Shown here: piece after piece, positions 1 through 9,382 of the stretch
How positions within the stretch are numbered: the first letter of the stretch is position 1
Layout: the number at the start of each line of letters is the position of its first letter
Assembly (NCBI RefSeq): GCF_019112545.1
Contig: NW_025064894.1
Coordinates: 1,186,746-1,231,595 of the forward strand
Length of the DNA stretch: 44,850 nt
Reading direction: 5' to 3'
Origin: Guyanagaster necrorhizus
Lineage: Eukaryota > Basidiomycota > Agaricomycetes > Agaricales > Physalacriaceae
Position numbers and translations under genes: made by a program
The notes under the pieces: model-generated
Told to the model about the DNA's origin: nothing
Database searches by the model: none
Seen by the model: the letters and a program-made list of their open reading frames with translations, nothing else

Positions 1-308
1 TTTAGCTTGAAGCTGGGGTTTTTCAGCAAGAGCAAACAGTCTTAAATACTGTACAGAGAGTGCTAATAATACTACTACTTATTGTGTATTCCTGGATCTC
101 TTATGTCTGTTGTCCTAGAGTGTCATTACCATATATAAAAGGGTCATTGTGCATCATCAGGCAATGTTGTTGCATTGAAAGACAATGATGGACTCAGCTA
201 TTTGTGATGACTAAGCTCTGTCCCACAGTCCTAAGCACTTGTTGTTAGCACCCTGACTTAAGCATAGATAGGGGTTAAAAGTAAGGAAAATGCAGAAAAA
301 TCATAACA
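1..308 (-). repeat. Partial Gypsy LTR (window starts inside it)
   Basis: The sequence aligns by eye with the inner two thirds of the LTR at 32917-33384. It shares the TTTAGCTTGAAGCTGG block at the very start, the TATA-like AT-rich stretch, the CATCATCAGGCAATGTTG-like block, the AGGGGTTAA block and the terminal ATCATAACA at 308. The orientation matches an element on the minus strand. No polypurine tract or pol sequence can be recognised after 308, so this is probably a solo LTR or a truncated copy. The outer end lies before the window, so target-site duplications cannot be tested. Confidence 0.8.
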
Positions 309-1425
309 GTTATTGATTGAGAAGTTCCATTGGTGAAGCATAGGTCAGAGGTGGACAAGTGAAATATGCCTTTTCCTTCTATTTCTCTCATAAGCTAACA
401 GTATTTCTAGGTGAGACTTTACAGAAAAAGCCTTTGTTTGCAAGCTAGTATCATTTTATGTCCTCTTGCATTTGCTTCTACCTCACAAATTTGCATGACA
501 ATTATAGCTAGTATGCTTATTCCTTTGCCTCCAGTTTGGCATTTAAACTGACCTCATATAAGGTCTTTTCTCTTCATTTGACCATCTGATGGAAACAACA
601 AGAACATATACTCCAGCACTATTTCTTTCATGAAGTGTGAAGTCATTTCCATCTCCTATTTCAACTTCGTTCAATTATTCAACTGAAACCAACCATACTA
701 GCTTACCTCTGCCACCCTGTAGTCAGCCATACACATGAATGGACACATTGTTGTTAATCTGAGTCTGATGTACCTCATCAATGATCAAAGCATCCATACA
801 GCTAACATCTCAAAAAGTCTACTGTGCTCCTCAGGATCTGCTTGAGTCTGGTGGATCTCATCAATGACAACATTAAACTATGCCATGGGCAGATTGCCCC
901 CCACATTGAGATGATATCCCTTATGGAAACCAAGGCAAAGCGGTCTCTGAATTTCTCTATGTCCATGGTGATATGCAGCCAGTTGTGATCCTTGAATATC
1001 AAAAAGAGAGAACTTTAGGATATAAGAGATCAAGCTGCCCTGCAGAAATGAGGGAAAAAGCGAGAGGTCAGACAAAGACTAGCTTGGCAGTGTATTGGCC
1101 CTTTGTCTCGAATTGTATGAGTATTCAGCTGATGTAAAGAACATTGGATAACACCAGGGTATATCAGATGCAGTAGTCAGTGCAAACTGAAAATTCCTCA
1201 AGGTGAGCCTTCTCAAGAATTGTAAAGCTTATCAGTAAACATGTGACACTCTTACAATGATGGGAATAAACAGGTATGGTTAATATTCTGACAGGATTTA
1301 TTTTATGCAAGGGGCACAATTCAGAGTAGGCAGGAAAGCAAAGGTTCACATTCATCAGGATGAGTATACCCTCTCTTCTCCCCCTTGAGTTTGAATGCTG
1401 AAAGCAAGCATGGTAGATTAACTAC
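309..1425. other. CpG-poor decayed stretch; outer end of the inverted repeat
   Basis: No intact gene is supported. CpG is nearly absent (about four in the stretch), unlike the sequence after 1430. A degenerate direct repeat of about 36 bp lies at 760-795 and 843-878. On the minus strand both copies read IDEVHQTQ or IDEIHQTQ-like peptides, so this may be a decayed coding sequence with an internal duplication; I do not recognise the family. From about 985 rightwards the sequence is the inverted, diverged counterpart of about 14175 and below. Examples are 1020-1100 against 14060-14125 and 1150-1420 against 13800-14000. A short same-strand match links 921-965 to 14655-14700. Confidence 0.6.
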
Positions 1426-1719
1426 CTACCGGAGATAGAATAAGACAAGAATCAGAAGCTAAAAGAACAGGAGATGCTGGTACCATAGCGAAAGAATGAG
1501 CTTTTCGGCAACAGCCGCTCTTGTATCACGTGTCATCATCCGCCAGATCGCGCCGAGTCACGACAAACAGAATCAAATAGTGGCCGTTTTTCTTCGCTCT
1601 TCCCTCTAAGTTGCCGAACACGTGGAGAAGGAATCTATTGAAAAAAGTTTCCCCTACTCCTTCAATACAAGAACGAGGTAAGTGTATGTTCTGATGTCAA
1701 TATTCTGTACCTAAACACC

Positions 1720-2717
1720 ATGAAGATGCTTGCCTTATTTTCCCGTGCAAGATCGTACCATTCCGTTCTTTTGTTATTTCCAAACATTGCCCCGATATCT
1801 CTACGTTCATTCCATGCTCTCCCTCCCATTCGGGATCCCGTCTTCAAAACTTCGCGTGAAATGTCAACTGCATCTCAGGAGGAAAAGGAATACACCGTAA
1901 CCCTTCCAGGGCCCTCGACGCTCACTAGAAATACTCTTCTTCCGTCAGATTTTCGCGATATGTCCCACCGGAAATACGTAACGACATATGAAGGCAAAAA
2001 TATCTTTTACGCTCCAGACCCACAATTGGGGAATTACGCTAGTTTCCCTAAAAATTGCAAAGGGTTTCTTTATTACTGGACTCATCCAGACCTTCCACCG
2101 ACATCAGGCCAGATTAGGTTTCGTCTCATTTCCACCGGCAATCCTGCTGAATTCGACAACGGATCAGACCTTCTCTGCCCTGACGGCAAACCTTGGCAAT
2201 ATCCGCTATCCGCCTGTGTATTGACGGGCGAACATGCGGGGATGTTCCTTTCGCTACTACAGAAGGATAGACTCGTTGACGACTCCACCATCAAATCGAA
2301 ACATTTCGGTATGTTTCAGCGATTGAATCTAAATAAAGCGTCGATATTGCTCCATTCTATTGACGACGCATTTCCCATCTCTCTTCCAAAGCGAACGGTG
2401 GACATCCACCTTGGGGAGCGATGTCGCATGAAGATGGTTTTGCAAGAGATGCCCTGGGTCGAGAGACTGGCTGGACCTGGTGAACGAGGTTCGTGAATCT
2501 CCTTTCTTATACTTCACGCGTTTAATTTGCGGTAGTGTCAGCGCATGTTCGACTTGGCGTGTCTGATAATGGAAAAAACCGACCACATCTTCAGGTTATA
2601 CGTCTTTTTACCGACAAGGGCGAGCTTGATTCCCGACTGCCTAGAATCGACTGTAAAAGTGTGTATGGCTTAGCTAAATTCAAAGAATGGTATCTTAATA
2701 ATGGCAAGACCTCATGA
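1720..2717 (+). CDS. Gene A: hypothetical protein, two exons
   Basis: Proposed coding sequence joins 1720-2488 and 2536-2717 (316 residues). The 47-bp intron begins GTTCGTG, ends GCGGTAG and interrupts a codon after its first base. Splicing removes the stop met by read-through and joins two open frames exactly. I do not recognise a family. The N-terminus (residues 1-45) is rich in Arg, Ser, Leu and Phe with few acids and could be a mitochondrial presequence. A second in-frame Met near residue 48 (MSTASQEE) is an alternative start, but the inverted copy lacks that Met, which favours 1720. The middle has a conserved-looking aromatic, Gly and Pro-rich stretch (GKPWQYPL, EMPWVERLAGPG). A second, UTR intron-like segment follows the stop. 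It is convergent with the left F-box gene. The right-arm copy (12400-13461) is frameshifted, so this is the only intact version here. Confidence 0.7.
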
Positions 2718-3281
2718 TTACGAGGTAAGATTCAAGCAGCTTTTTCCTCGCTTATAGCTGAATTCTTTTGTAGAACCTTCTACTCAGAGCCTCCCCTGGC
2801 GTTGAATTATTTGCTACGTTACATCCATCGCTGACGGATGTCACAGTATACATCATTTTCCGTTAGTAAACGCCTCTTTTCTCTTCGTCCCGCCACTACG
2901 CAAGCATAGTAACGGTACGAGGATAAATAAGAGTATGGATTAAGCCAACGCTCCCTTTCAGTTCGGCGCGATCGTCACTCACAACGGGTGTGAGTATGCA
3001 CTTTGTTCGGTCATTCGCCGCCTGTTGCCAAAATGTATATTCTCTTGCCAAAGAGGCAAGATCAACAACATGAATCGCCGATCTATATGATATTACAATG
3101 GAGATTCGTTGGCGTGTCCGGCCACTGGAATGAATATACACATTCTACTAACTCTCATTGTCATATTCTACACCTATTTTTGGAGTCTATCAGACCTCAT
3201 GTGGTAAAAGAAAGTTTCTACCATTCACCAGACTAAACAAGGCCCAGCAGCCAATGCACAGAACGACCCTATGGCGCCACA
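2718..3281. other. Intergenic 3' flank of gene A
   Basis: No gene is supported; the small open frames on both strands are not conserved in the inverted copy. A GTAAGATTC...TTTTGTAG segment (2726-2773) just after the gene A stop looks like an intron in the 3' untranslated region and is also present in the right arm (about 12265-12315). The stretch is CpG-normal. Confidence 0.5.
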
Positions 3282-3767
3282 TCAACACCGCAACTGAGAC
3301 TTCTCCCTTAGAGTGATATTCAGTTTCCCTTGCGATGGAGATACCATCGGTATTATGGACGTCTCCCAACGTCTTTGATTTTCCCAAGCGTTATCGTCTC
3401 CGAGCCATGCCCCTTCACGTCCGGTCCACAACCATTGACGGTGGAGCATATCATACTCATCCATATCTCGTGCCGGAAACTCCAGTGCTCTAGCAATGGT
3501 AATCATCATCCTCTCTTCGATTCCTCTACAAGAGTCGCGATGTCTCGTCCATACATCAACGTCATAGTCTTCTTCGAAATTAATAATGCCAAGGCATCCA
3601 GAGCAGCGCGTGCTCCTTTCCAGGAGACTCGGCTTCCGGAGCCACTCCTCTTTGTCCAGGAAAAGCTTGCCCATGACGATGTGGCCTCCTTGACCATTTA
3701 TGTATACTGTGGACATTCGACGCGTTCTTTCCCAGCGAGAGGGAATCATGCAGCACAACAAAGCCAC
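3282..3767 (-). pseudogene. Left C2HC-motif gene, chimeric after the core boundary
   Basis: The first 103 or so residues are identical to the right-arm gene (11119-11730). They include CSGC followed about 17 residues later by WTRHRDSC, a Cys2-His-Cys pattern that could bind one zinc. Identity ends abruptly at 3458, exactly where the perfect inverted repeat ends. The frame then runs on for about 58 unrelated residues (for example WLWTGREGAWLGDD) to a stop. The acidic tail of the right copy is missing. It lies 50 bp downstream of the F-box gene on the same strand. This is either a truncated pseudogene that acquired a new tail or a diverged allele-like version; I cannot tell whether the chimera is expressed. 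Confidence 0.55.
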
Positions 3768-5503
3768 ACACTCAATACCAATGTTATCAAATGAACTTTA
3801 GGCAATACAATACACGGTTACACAACACATTCTCCGTCAAAAATCACAACATCTAGCCCTTCGTCTACGTACTTCCCTAACGTCCGACGGACAACCTCAG
3901 AGTAATATGGGTCTCCCCATCCGTACTTCACATGCATCTCCAAGCGCCGTAAGCGCCCTCCATTCCACCGCGACTCTATCATGGGCCCAAACGGTTCGTG
4001 AGTGAAGGACTGGCCCCCGCACTTCGACGTCACGTCGGTGATACGCAACTCGACCAGGTTCGGCACCAGGTCCCTGCCGCCATCCTTCCCCACTCGAAGG
4101 GAGACGAATGTCTCGCATGCTGCCCAGCTCTCCACCATGATGCTCAACTGTGTCAGGTTCGATGATATCGCCGCGATGGAGCACAGACAGACGGTGAAAT
4201 TTAACGACAGTGACCGAAGCGGACACTGGGACCGTTCGATCATATTCACGACGCTGCGAATGTCTGAGGAAGAGTAGGGCTGAGCGCCGGAATGGGCTCC
4301 AAGCACGAGGTATTTGAGATTGGGGAAAAGCAGGCTATTTGAGATCTCCTGTACTGGTACGGATCGAAAGTGTAAACGGCAGATATTCGGAACGGTGAGC
4401 GTTCCACAGCTGGGATGACCGGACAGGAATTTGGAGGATGAGATGGTAAGTGCTTCCAAGCCTTTGGCTTCGTTAAGGATGTTAAAAAGGTGTTCTGGGG
4501 TCTGTATTACACCGTCAAGTGAGGAAAGCCTGCTTAATGGCAGGTCGACAGAGGACAATGGTATCGCTGTCAATGATACAGCGCGAAGCTGCGGGGAATG
4601 CATCAGAAGATCTCTCGTTCCCAAAGGCACGACTCTGGGATCCAAGGTGACATTTATTGTCCGTAACATAGGAAGAGGCCCCAATCGATCAAAGATGTGA
4701 TAGGAAAGGCGCGGTATGTGGAATTCTACCACGGACCAACGAGACAAGTGAGAAATTAGGAGATCTAGTATGGAGAATAGGAATGGAGAGATCGGAGAGG
4801 ACTGATTGTCATAAGATGCCGAGATCGTGAGAGGGGATCGTTGAGAGCGTGAGAGGGAAGTGTGGAGCATGGATACAGACTGCGGACGTAGTTCTGCACC
4901 AGCCCGAATATCAATGAATATTCTAGACCACAGCGTTGGGACGGAGAGGTATACCGATCTCCAGGAGTAGCAGACGAGACCGAGGATCCATGGGGTAGAG
5001 TTTGGGTCGATAGTATCAACGGGAAGGAGCTGGAAGATGTGTATAAGCACATCGAGAGGGAGACGCCGTATCGGAGCGAAAAGTGAATGATACATCCGCA
5101 GGTTATGATTAACCCTATTCTTGTGCTTTTGGAGACCCCTTATTGCGAGATCGAATGCTGCGACATGACTCTCCAATTTGTGAATGTCCTGTCTAATTTT
5201 TGACAGGGAGATGTTGTCGAGGTCGAACGGGGATCGTCCAGAGCGAAGGAGTTGGATGATGGTGTCGGCGGGAAAGAAATCTGGATCTCTTTCAGTCGGT
5301 CTGGCGTTTTGACAAAGTCGGCCACTGGGATAGGTGGTAAAGGATGGCATGACCACGATCTAAGAGTAATTCAATAAGCGCAGATGCAACTGGAAGAATC
5401 GATGATCCACACCGTTCTGAAGACACCTGGAATGACATATACATTGAACGTTAATGGTCGAGATATAAAGGTACGTGATTAAAAATGCCGGAAGCACATT
5501 CAC
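3458..5503. repeat. Perfect inverted-repeat core, left copy (2,046 bp)
   Basis: This is the reverse complement of 9383-11428; paired positions always sum to 14886. The 512-residue F-box proteins, all shadow frames on both strands, the 147-bp upstream region and the 5' part of the C2HC gene read the same in both copies, and I saw no mismatch. Identity stops sharply: 5504 pairs with 9382 as a mismatch, and 3457 with 11429. The diverged arms continue on both sides. Confidence 0.93.
3818..5356 (-). CDS. F-box protein, left copy
   Basis: Single-exon 512-residue protein. Residues 47-90 form a heptad-like, Leu and Ile-rich helix (LSKIRQDIHKLESH onwards), as often seen just before the F-box in agaricomycete proteins. 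Residues about 95-145 are the F-box: PIRRLPLDVLIHIF, then WILGLVCYSWRSVYLSVPTLW. Residues about 230-430 have irregular leucine-rich segments, the likely substrate-binding part. F-box proteins recruit targets to an SCF ubiquitin ligase by binding Skp1; the target here is unknown. The gene points away from the palindrome centre, is convergent with gene A, and is followed after 50 bp by the C2HC gene. It is identical to the right copy, including 147 bp upstream, so both copies share the same proximal promoter. No stop or frameshift is seen. Confidence 0.85.
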   Translation of the reverse strand: MVMPSFTTYPSGRLCQNARPTERDPDFFPADTIIQLLRSGRSPFDLDNISLSKIRQDIHKLESHVAAFDLAIRGLQKHKNRVNHNLRMYHSLFAPIRRLPLDVLIHIFQLLPVDTIDPNSTPWILGLVCYSWRSVYLSVPTLWSRIFIDIRAGAELRPQSVSMLHTSLSRSQRSPLTISASYDNQSSPISPFLFSILDLLISHLSRWSVVEFHIPRLSYHIFDRLGPLPMLRTINVTLDPRVVPLGTRDLLMHSPQLRAVSLTAIPLSSVDLPLSRLSSLDGVIQTPEHLFNILNEAKGLEALTISSSKFLSGHPSCGTLTVPNICRLHFRSVPVQEISNSLLFPNLKYLVLGAHSGAQPYSSSDIRSVVNMIERSQCPLRSLSLNFTVCLCSIAAISSNLTQLSIMVESWAACETFVSLRVGKDGGRDLVPNLVELRITDVTSKCGGQSFTHEPFGPMIESRWNGGRLRRLEMHVKYGWGDPYYSEVVRRTLGKYVDEGLDVVIFDGECVV

Positions 5504-6140
5504 CGTTTTCTACGTGCCTGAGATCAGAAAATTCAATTTTCGACGCCACAGTCAGGTCATCTCCTTCTAACGTCCGACGTGGGGCAGGATCGGCAGCTTC
5601 AGAGGTCGAGGCGAGTCGGAGCCTTCCGTTCAACGGAGGGGCATCAATAAACATGGATTTCACGGAGTGAGGCCGCTCTCAGCTTCGTGAAGACAATGTT
5701 CTCTTTCAAGGTCAAGAACCATAGGAATAAGGACAGAGTTCGGAGAACTGTCTCTAGTATTAAGGGGAAAGGATATTTGTTTGACCTAGGACGGTACCGA
5801 GACGACGTCACCACGTGGAATGCAAATCACCCTTGCGACAAATATTTCAGGTGCAGGGAGGTGGCAGTGAGCTCTGTGCCTTAGGAAAGCCAAGAGAAAG
5901 AAAGAATCCGGCAAATATATGGTTGGATGAACCGGGTGTTCTGTGTGCTGCGCTGGTTCTTCCTCGGCGTTTTAGAAGGTCAAAAGAACCGAATGCAGGT
6001 GAGTTAGCGATATCGTAATTTTACGACCAGTAATATTCCATTAGGGCCAATAGGACCTTGGCGTCTTTCTGAGAAACCGTCGTGGCGGGTGTAAATCTTC
6101 AGACGGGGACACTGCTGGTGTAGGAGTATTTATTGATGAT
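5504..6140. repeat. Left inner arm of the inverted repeat (diverged)
   Basis: It matches the reverse complement of about 8690-9382 with many substitutions and indels. Shared landmarks are TCGGCAGCTTCA near 5598, ACATGGATT near 5651, ACCGAGA near 5797, GGAATGCAAATCA near 5817, TTTTTCCTCGG-like sequence near 5960, CCATTAGGGCCAA near 6041 and GGGGAC near 6106. The contrast with the identical core immediately beside it is abrupt. Confidence 0.75.
5687..6140 (+). pseudogene. Decayed spliced gene, left inner copy
   Basis: Open pieces in two frames match the relic at 8600-9072 on the other strand. Reading VECKSPLRQ onwards from 5815 gives a stretch ending RFRRSKEPNAG, followed by an intron (GTGAGTTAG at about 6000 to ATTAG near 6045) and a second exon reading RRGGCKSSDGDTAG. 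The right copy preserves the intron with a CTAAC branch-like site. Upstream of 5815 a deletion of about 4 bp relative to the right copy shifts the frame. No recognisable domain was found. Both copies are damaged, so the original protein is unknown. Confidence 0.5.
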
Positions 6141-6810
6141 GCAGAGAATTGGCAGTCATCTACGCATTTAGAACGAAGTGAATTGTTAGCATGGGAGGCG
6201 TAGAGATGGAATCGTTTACATCAGTACTGATACTGATCCCATAGATACCCGAAGGTGGCACATCAATAGATCGCGCTTTGCATTCACGGATGCAGACCCA
6301 TCGTGGAAAATGAAGAGCCTACGAGAAGCTCGCCTGGGCATGCCAATAACATGAGTGTTGAGAATATGTCGCGGCGAATAGTAGTAGTTAGCGGTGGTAA
6401 TCGTCCTGGGTAATCGACCGTGGATCTGACCGTCTTAAAAAACAGACTGTAAAATATCTGCCGGCAGCCAACATAGTGAGGGGGGAGGGTGCAATAGGCA
6501 AAACATCGACCGCAGTCTTGCCTTCCATCTGCGAACCATATGCTGGAATATCGGCCATTCACATGGAGCTACGGTGCTGATAATACGTTACAGATATGGG
6601 TTCTCCGTATCGGATACTCGAAAAGCCTCCTTATAAAGATATGCAAACAGAGCGTTTTGAGTACGCAGCATCGAAATGTATACGGAGTCTGTGTTACTGG
6701 TGGCAGAAAAGTGAAGGCCAAGATTTTGCGATGGGCGTTGACTTCAAGTGGGCTTCGGCCCATCGGGCCGATGGCTTTGGCGCTTAGACTCATTATTCCA
6801 TGGTCGATTC
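6141..6810. other. Spacer of the palindrome, no supported gene
   Basis: CpG-normal sequence between the inner arm and the Argonaute exons. Small open frames exist on both strands (for example 6540-6821 and 6596-6787 on the plus strand) but none has a recognisable domain. The end of the second, DFKWASAHRADGFGA then a stop then THYSMV, vaguely resembles the Argonaute stretch before its last exons (SHAG...THY). It may be a damaged upstream exon, but this is weak. Confidence 0.4.
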
Positions 6811-6882
6811 AGGAGAATTAAATGATGTATGTCCGAAATCCTCTTAAGTCCGTAATCCACGACTGACGCTCCCTTCTCCCAG

Positions 6883-7257
6883 TCCTGACAACCTTCAAAC
6901 GCTCACAAACGCTCTATGCTACGTATACGCCAGGTCAACACGAGCGGTATCTACCCCAGCGCCTGTTTATTGTAAGTTTCTTTGCTCTCATCCTCTCGCT
7001 TTTTGTTAATCTTCAATATCCCAGATGCTGACATGGTACGTTCCCGAGCAAAGTATCATTTCTCTCCCGACTCGCCCTTGGGGATGGACGAAGATTGGAG
7101 CGCCTCCTCAGATACGGGTTCGGGAACGCCTGCGGAAATTCTTGAGAAGTACCGCAGGTTCTTTAAGCCTGCGCATAAAGACCAAAGAAAGAAGATGTGC
7201 TTCCAGGTGAACAGATTCGTCGATATTCGTGTTCCTACCGGGCTGGTGAAGTCGTGA
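6883..7257 (+). pseudogene. Argonaute C-terminal exons (PIWI domain end)
   Basis: Two exons, 6883-6971 and 7025-7257, are separated by a 53-bp intron (GTAAGT to CCCAG) that interrupts a Tyr codon after its first base. The joined frame gives 105 residues from DNLQTLTNALCYVYARST through STPAPVYYADMVRSRAKYHF to KPAHKDQRKKMCFQ. This matches the last part of eukaryotic Argonaute PIWI domains, where ALCYVYARSTR, PAPVYYAD and RAKYH-like blocks occur in this order and the protein normally ends at a hydrophobic MYF-like tail. Here about 16 extra residues follow. The upstream acceptor (CTCCCAG) puts the exon in a frame that does not match the best upstream candidate, and no PAZ, MID or catalytic PIWI residues are seen nearby. 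It is most likely a 3' fragment left by rearrangement. Confidence 0.75.
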
Positions 7258-8689
7258 TGGTGATCTATTCTCTTATTGCATTTCGCAACATCTAGTCAAG
7301 TTTTTTCCCCTTAATGGCATGCTTTGTTTGGCATAGCCCTGTGAGAACGAGGTAAGGACCTGTTGGGCTGCGGGACCTTTTCATGGCGTTCTAGGCTCTT
7401 GTCTCCTAAAATGGGGTCCCCTTAGACCGTTCCTTCTATTTCAATGGATCGATCTATCTGTAATGAATTTTGAACAGATTTACCACAATTTCTTTAGCTC
7501 AGATGCATCATTTTAGCTGACTGTTTTCGTTTTTCATCTACTGAAGCAGCTAATGACACCAGGACCGGACCCCGAGTAGGAGTAGGCGGCAATCTACCTG
7601 GCATAATGCACCATTGGCAGTGCGTAAGCGTTCTTTCATTCCTTACTGCGATGCATCCAGGTGAGGTATAGTTTCGTGTCCATGTTCACTTGGCTCATCT
7701 CTCATAGAGAAAGAGATTGACGAGATTATCAGCCCTGGAGTCGAAGAGGGCCGATTTAATGAATCCTGTGCGTAGGCGCTGCTTGATAGAAATGCGTGAC
7801 GTGTCTGATAGGGAGAACATGTCAATGCTAAGGCTGAGATGAGTATTCCGGAATTCGAAACACTCAAGGCGGGAATAAAGGAGATATTACTGGCTTGCGT
7901 CACATTGGCCATGGTGCTCGCAGCTCCTATTGCTCTTGCCAAAGAATGGCTAGGATAGATGCTGTCATGAGGGTTTCGTCTATTTCTCATTACATCGGTT
8001 TATAATATTGCAGGTTTATTGAAGCTTTTATGCTACTTCGTATTCCGGCGACTCACTTAATACTGTAAATTCTTTTGTTAAGCTGGTTACAACTGAGCAA
8101 AACAGATTCTGAGCCTAGATGCCAGGCGAATTGAACATAGGCGGATCGAACCCTTGTTCCACAGCGCTCACATACCGCAACCATTTTTGCAGAGTTCTTT
8201 GAGTAAGAAACACAGACCCCATACTTGTTTTTAGCCGATGTCTCATGGTATCTCCATGTCAACAACCGATATTGCTGGATCTGTTTCGCAAACAGAAAGT
8301 GTACTTTCTCCTCAAAGCTCCGCCTACTGCATCCTCTCCCTGGATCCTGTTCACTGCTTTTTTGTTATCTACGTTTGATCTATGCATTTCTCGACTAAGA
8401 AAGTTTAATTCGGCCGACCGCAACTGCTTCTTCGGCGCAACACACACAGAGTTTGTGTTCCTTCTGTTGGACGAAATTTCATGGCATGCATAGGCCCCCT
8501 CAAGGTCTGCGTGGCTGGCATAAGTTCGGAAACTATATTTGTGTATCTGTGAACGCGAATTACGGCTTATGGTACCTTCTGTAAGCAGTTCAATCTCGAC
8601 ATCCTTTCCCATCAATTTATTGTTTCTTTAAATATGTAAATCACCACCAAACCTCTGCTCTTGTGGCATCCCAAACTATCTTTGTCCCC
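7258..8689. other. Palindrome spacer, unrecognised
   Basis: No gene is supported. Open frames of 115-118 residues on the minus strand (7643-7990 and 8259-8615) and 82 residues on the plus strand (8245-8493) have no recognisable domain and no frame partner across an obvious intron. The 8259-8615 frame directly continues the right inner relic and could be its 3' part. CpG content is normal. Confidence 0.4.
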
Positions 8690-9072
8690 ATCAGCATAAT
8701 TTCTTCCGCTACGAGCATTTCCATGGAAGGAACCGGACGTTTTCTTGGCCCTAATGGTTAGTATATTACCGGCCATATAGTCACGATGTCTTCGATCATC
8801 GCTTACTGACCTCCAGAACACCGAGGAAAAACCGGCGTTGTGCACGTAATCCGGCTGATCAACTCACGGTTCGTGACTTTGTCGGGTTCTTGGCTTTTCC
8901 CAGGCACTGGGCACATTCTACGAATATTCCTGCGCCGTACATCGCAAGGATGATTTGCGTTCCACGTAGTGCTTGACGCGATCTCGGTGCCGTTCCTGGT
9001 CGACCATCTCACTCCAGAGCTTAAAAACTTCAGGACATGGCGTCGACTCAGAAGTGCCTTCCTATTTTTCAC
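8600..9072 (-). pseudogene. Decayed spliced gene, right inner copy
   Basis: This is the inverted, diverged counterpart of 5687-6140. Reading leftwards from about 9030, the frame gives RHRDRVKHYVERKSSLRC, then AWEKPRTRQ and NAGFSSVFWRS, followed by an intron (GTCAGTAAG near 8813 to CTAACCATTAG near 8755). A second exon reads SFHGNARSGRNYADGD. In-frame stops occur after EYS and before VDQPDY, so it is damaged like the left copy, though at different places. The family is not recognised. Confidence 0.5.
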
Positions 9073-9382
9073 CTACGTGCCATTAGATGGTTCTTATCCG
9101 TCAGACCCCCGATACCTGGTGTTTTCGTGTGGCAGACTCATTTCCGTGGAATCCATGTACATCCCTACATTGAACTGATGGCTCAGACACGCCTCCGGTC
9201 TCGACCCTTGAAGCTGCCGAAGTTCTTGTGATATTTCGGATGTGTTTAATTGTGAAGGAGGACACTTCTGATGTTGATTCTCAGGTTCCCAGGCACCTTG
9301 AAGAGTCCAAATATTCTGTGGGCGTTTTTTACTACTTTTATTACATGTCGACCACCCGTGTTGAACTTAAATCTCGAGGACA
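8690..9382. repeat. Right inner arm of the inverted repeat (diverged)
   Basis: Partner of 5504-6140 in reverse complement. Homology can be followed to within a few tens of bases of the core edge at 9383, where identity jumps to complete. Confidence 0.75.

Larger units (their letters stand above)
985..3457. repeat. Left outer arm of the large inverted repeat (diverged)
   Basis: The reverse complement matches about 11429-14175 in patches that stay in order: the LTR-proximal region (1020-1420 with 13800-14125), gene A and its upstream region (1500-2760 with 12290-13700), and its 3' flank (2900-3250 with 11710-12230). Substitutions and small indels are frequent, so this duplication is old compared with the core at 3458-5503. 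About 220 bp next to the core (3240-3457) cannot be aligned by eye to its counterpart. Confidence 0.8.

Noticed and set aside
3330..3794. 154-residue plus-strand open frame opposite the left C2HC gene
   Set aside because: It is antisense to a better frame, and its copy in the right arm is kept only because the core is identical DNA.
6540..6821. Open frame proposed as an upstream Argonaute exon
   Set aside because: Only a few residues (SAHRADG...THY) recall the family; stop codons and the frame do not join to the next acceptor, so it was left as a weak possibility.
7643..7990. 115-residue minus-strand open frame in the palindrome spacer
   Set aside because: No domain, no partner exon and no copy elsewhere in the window.
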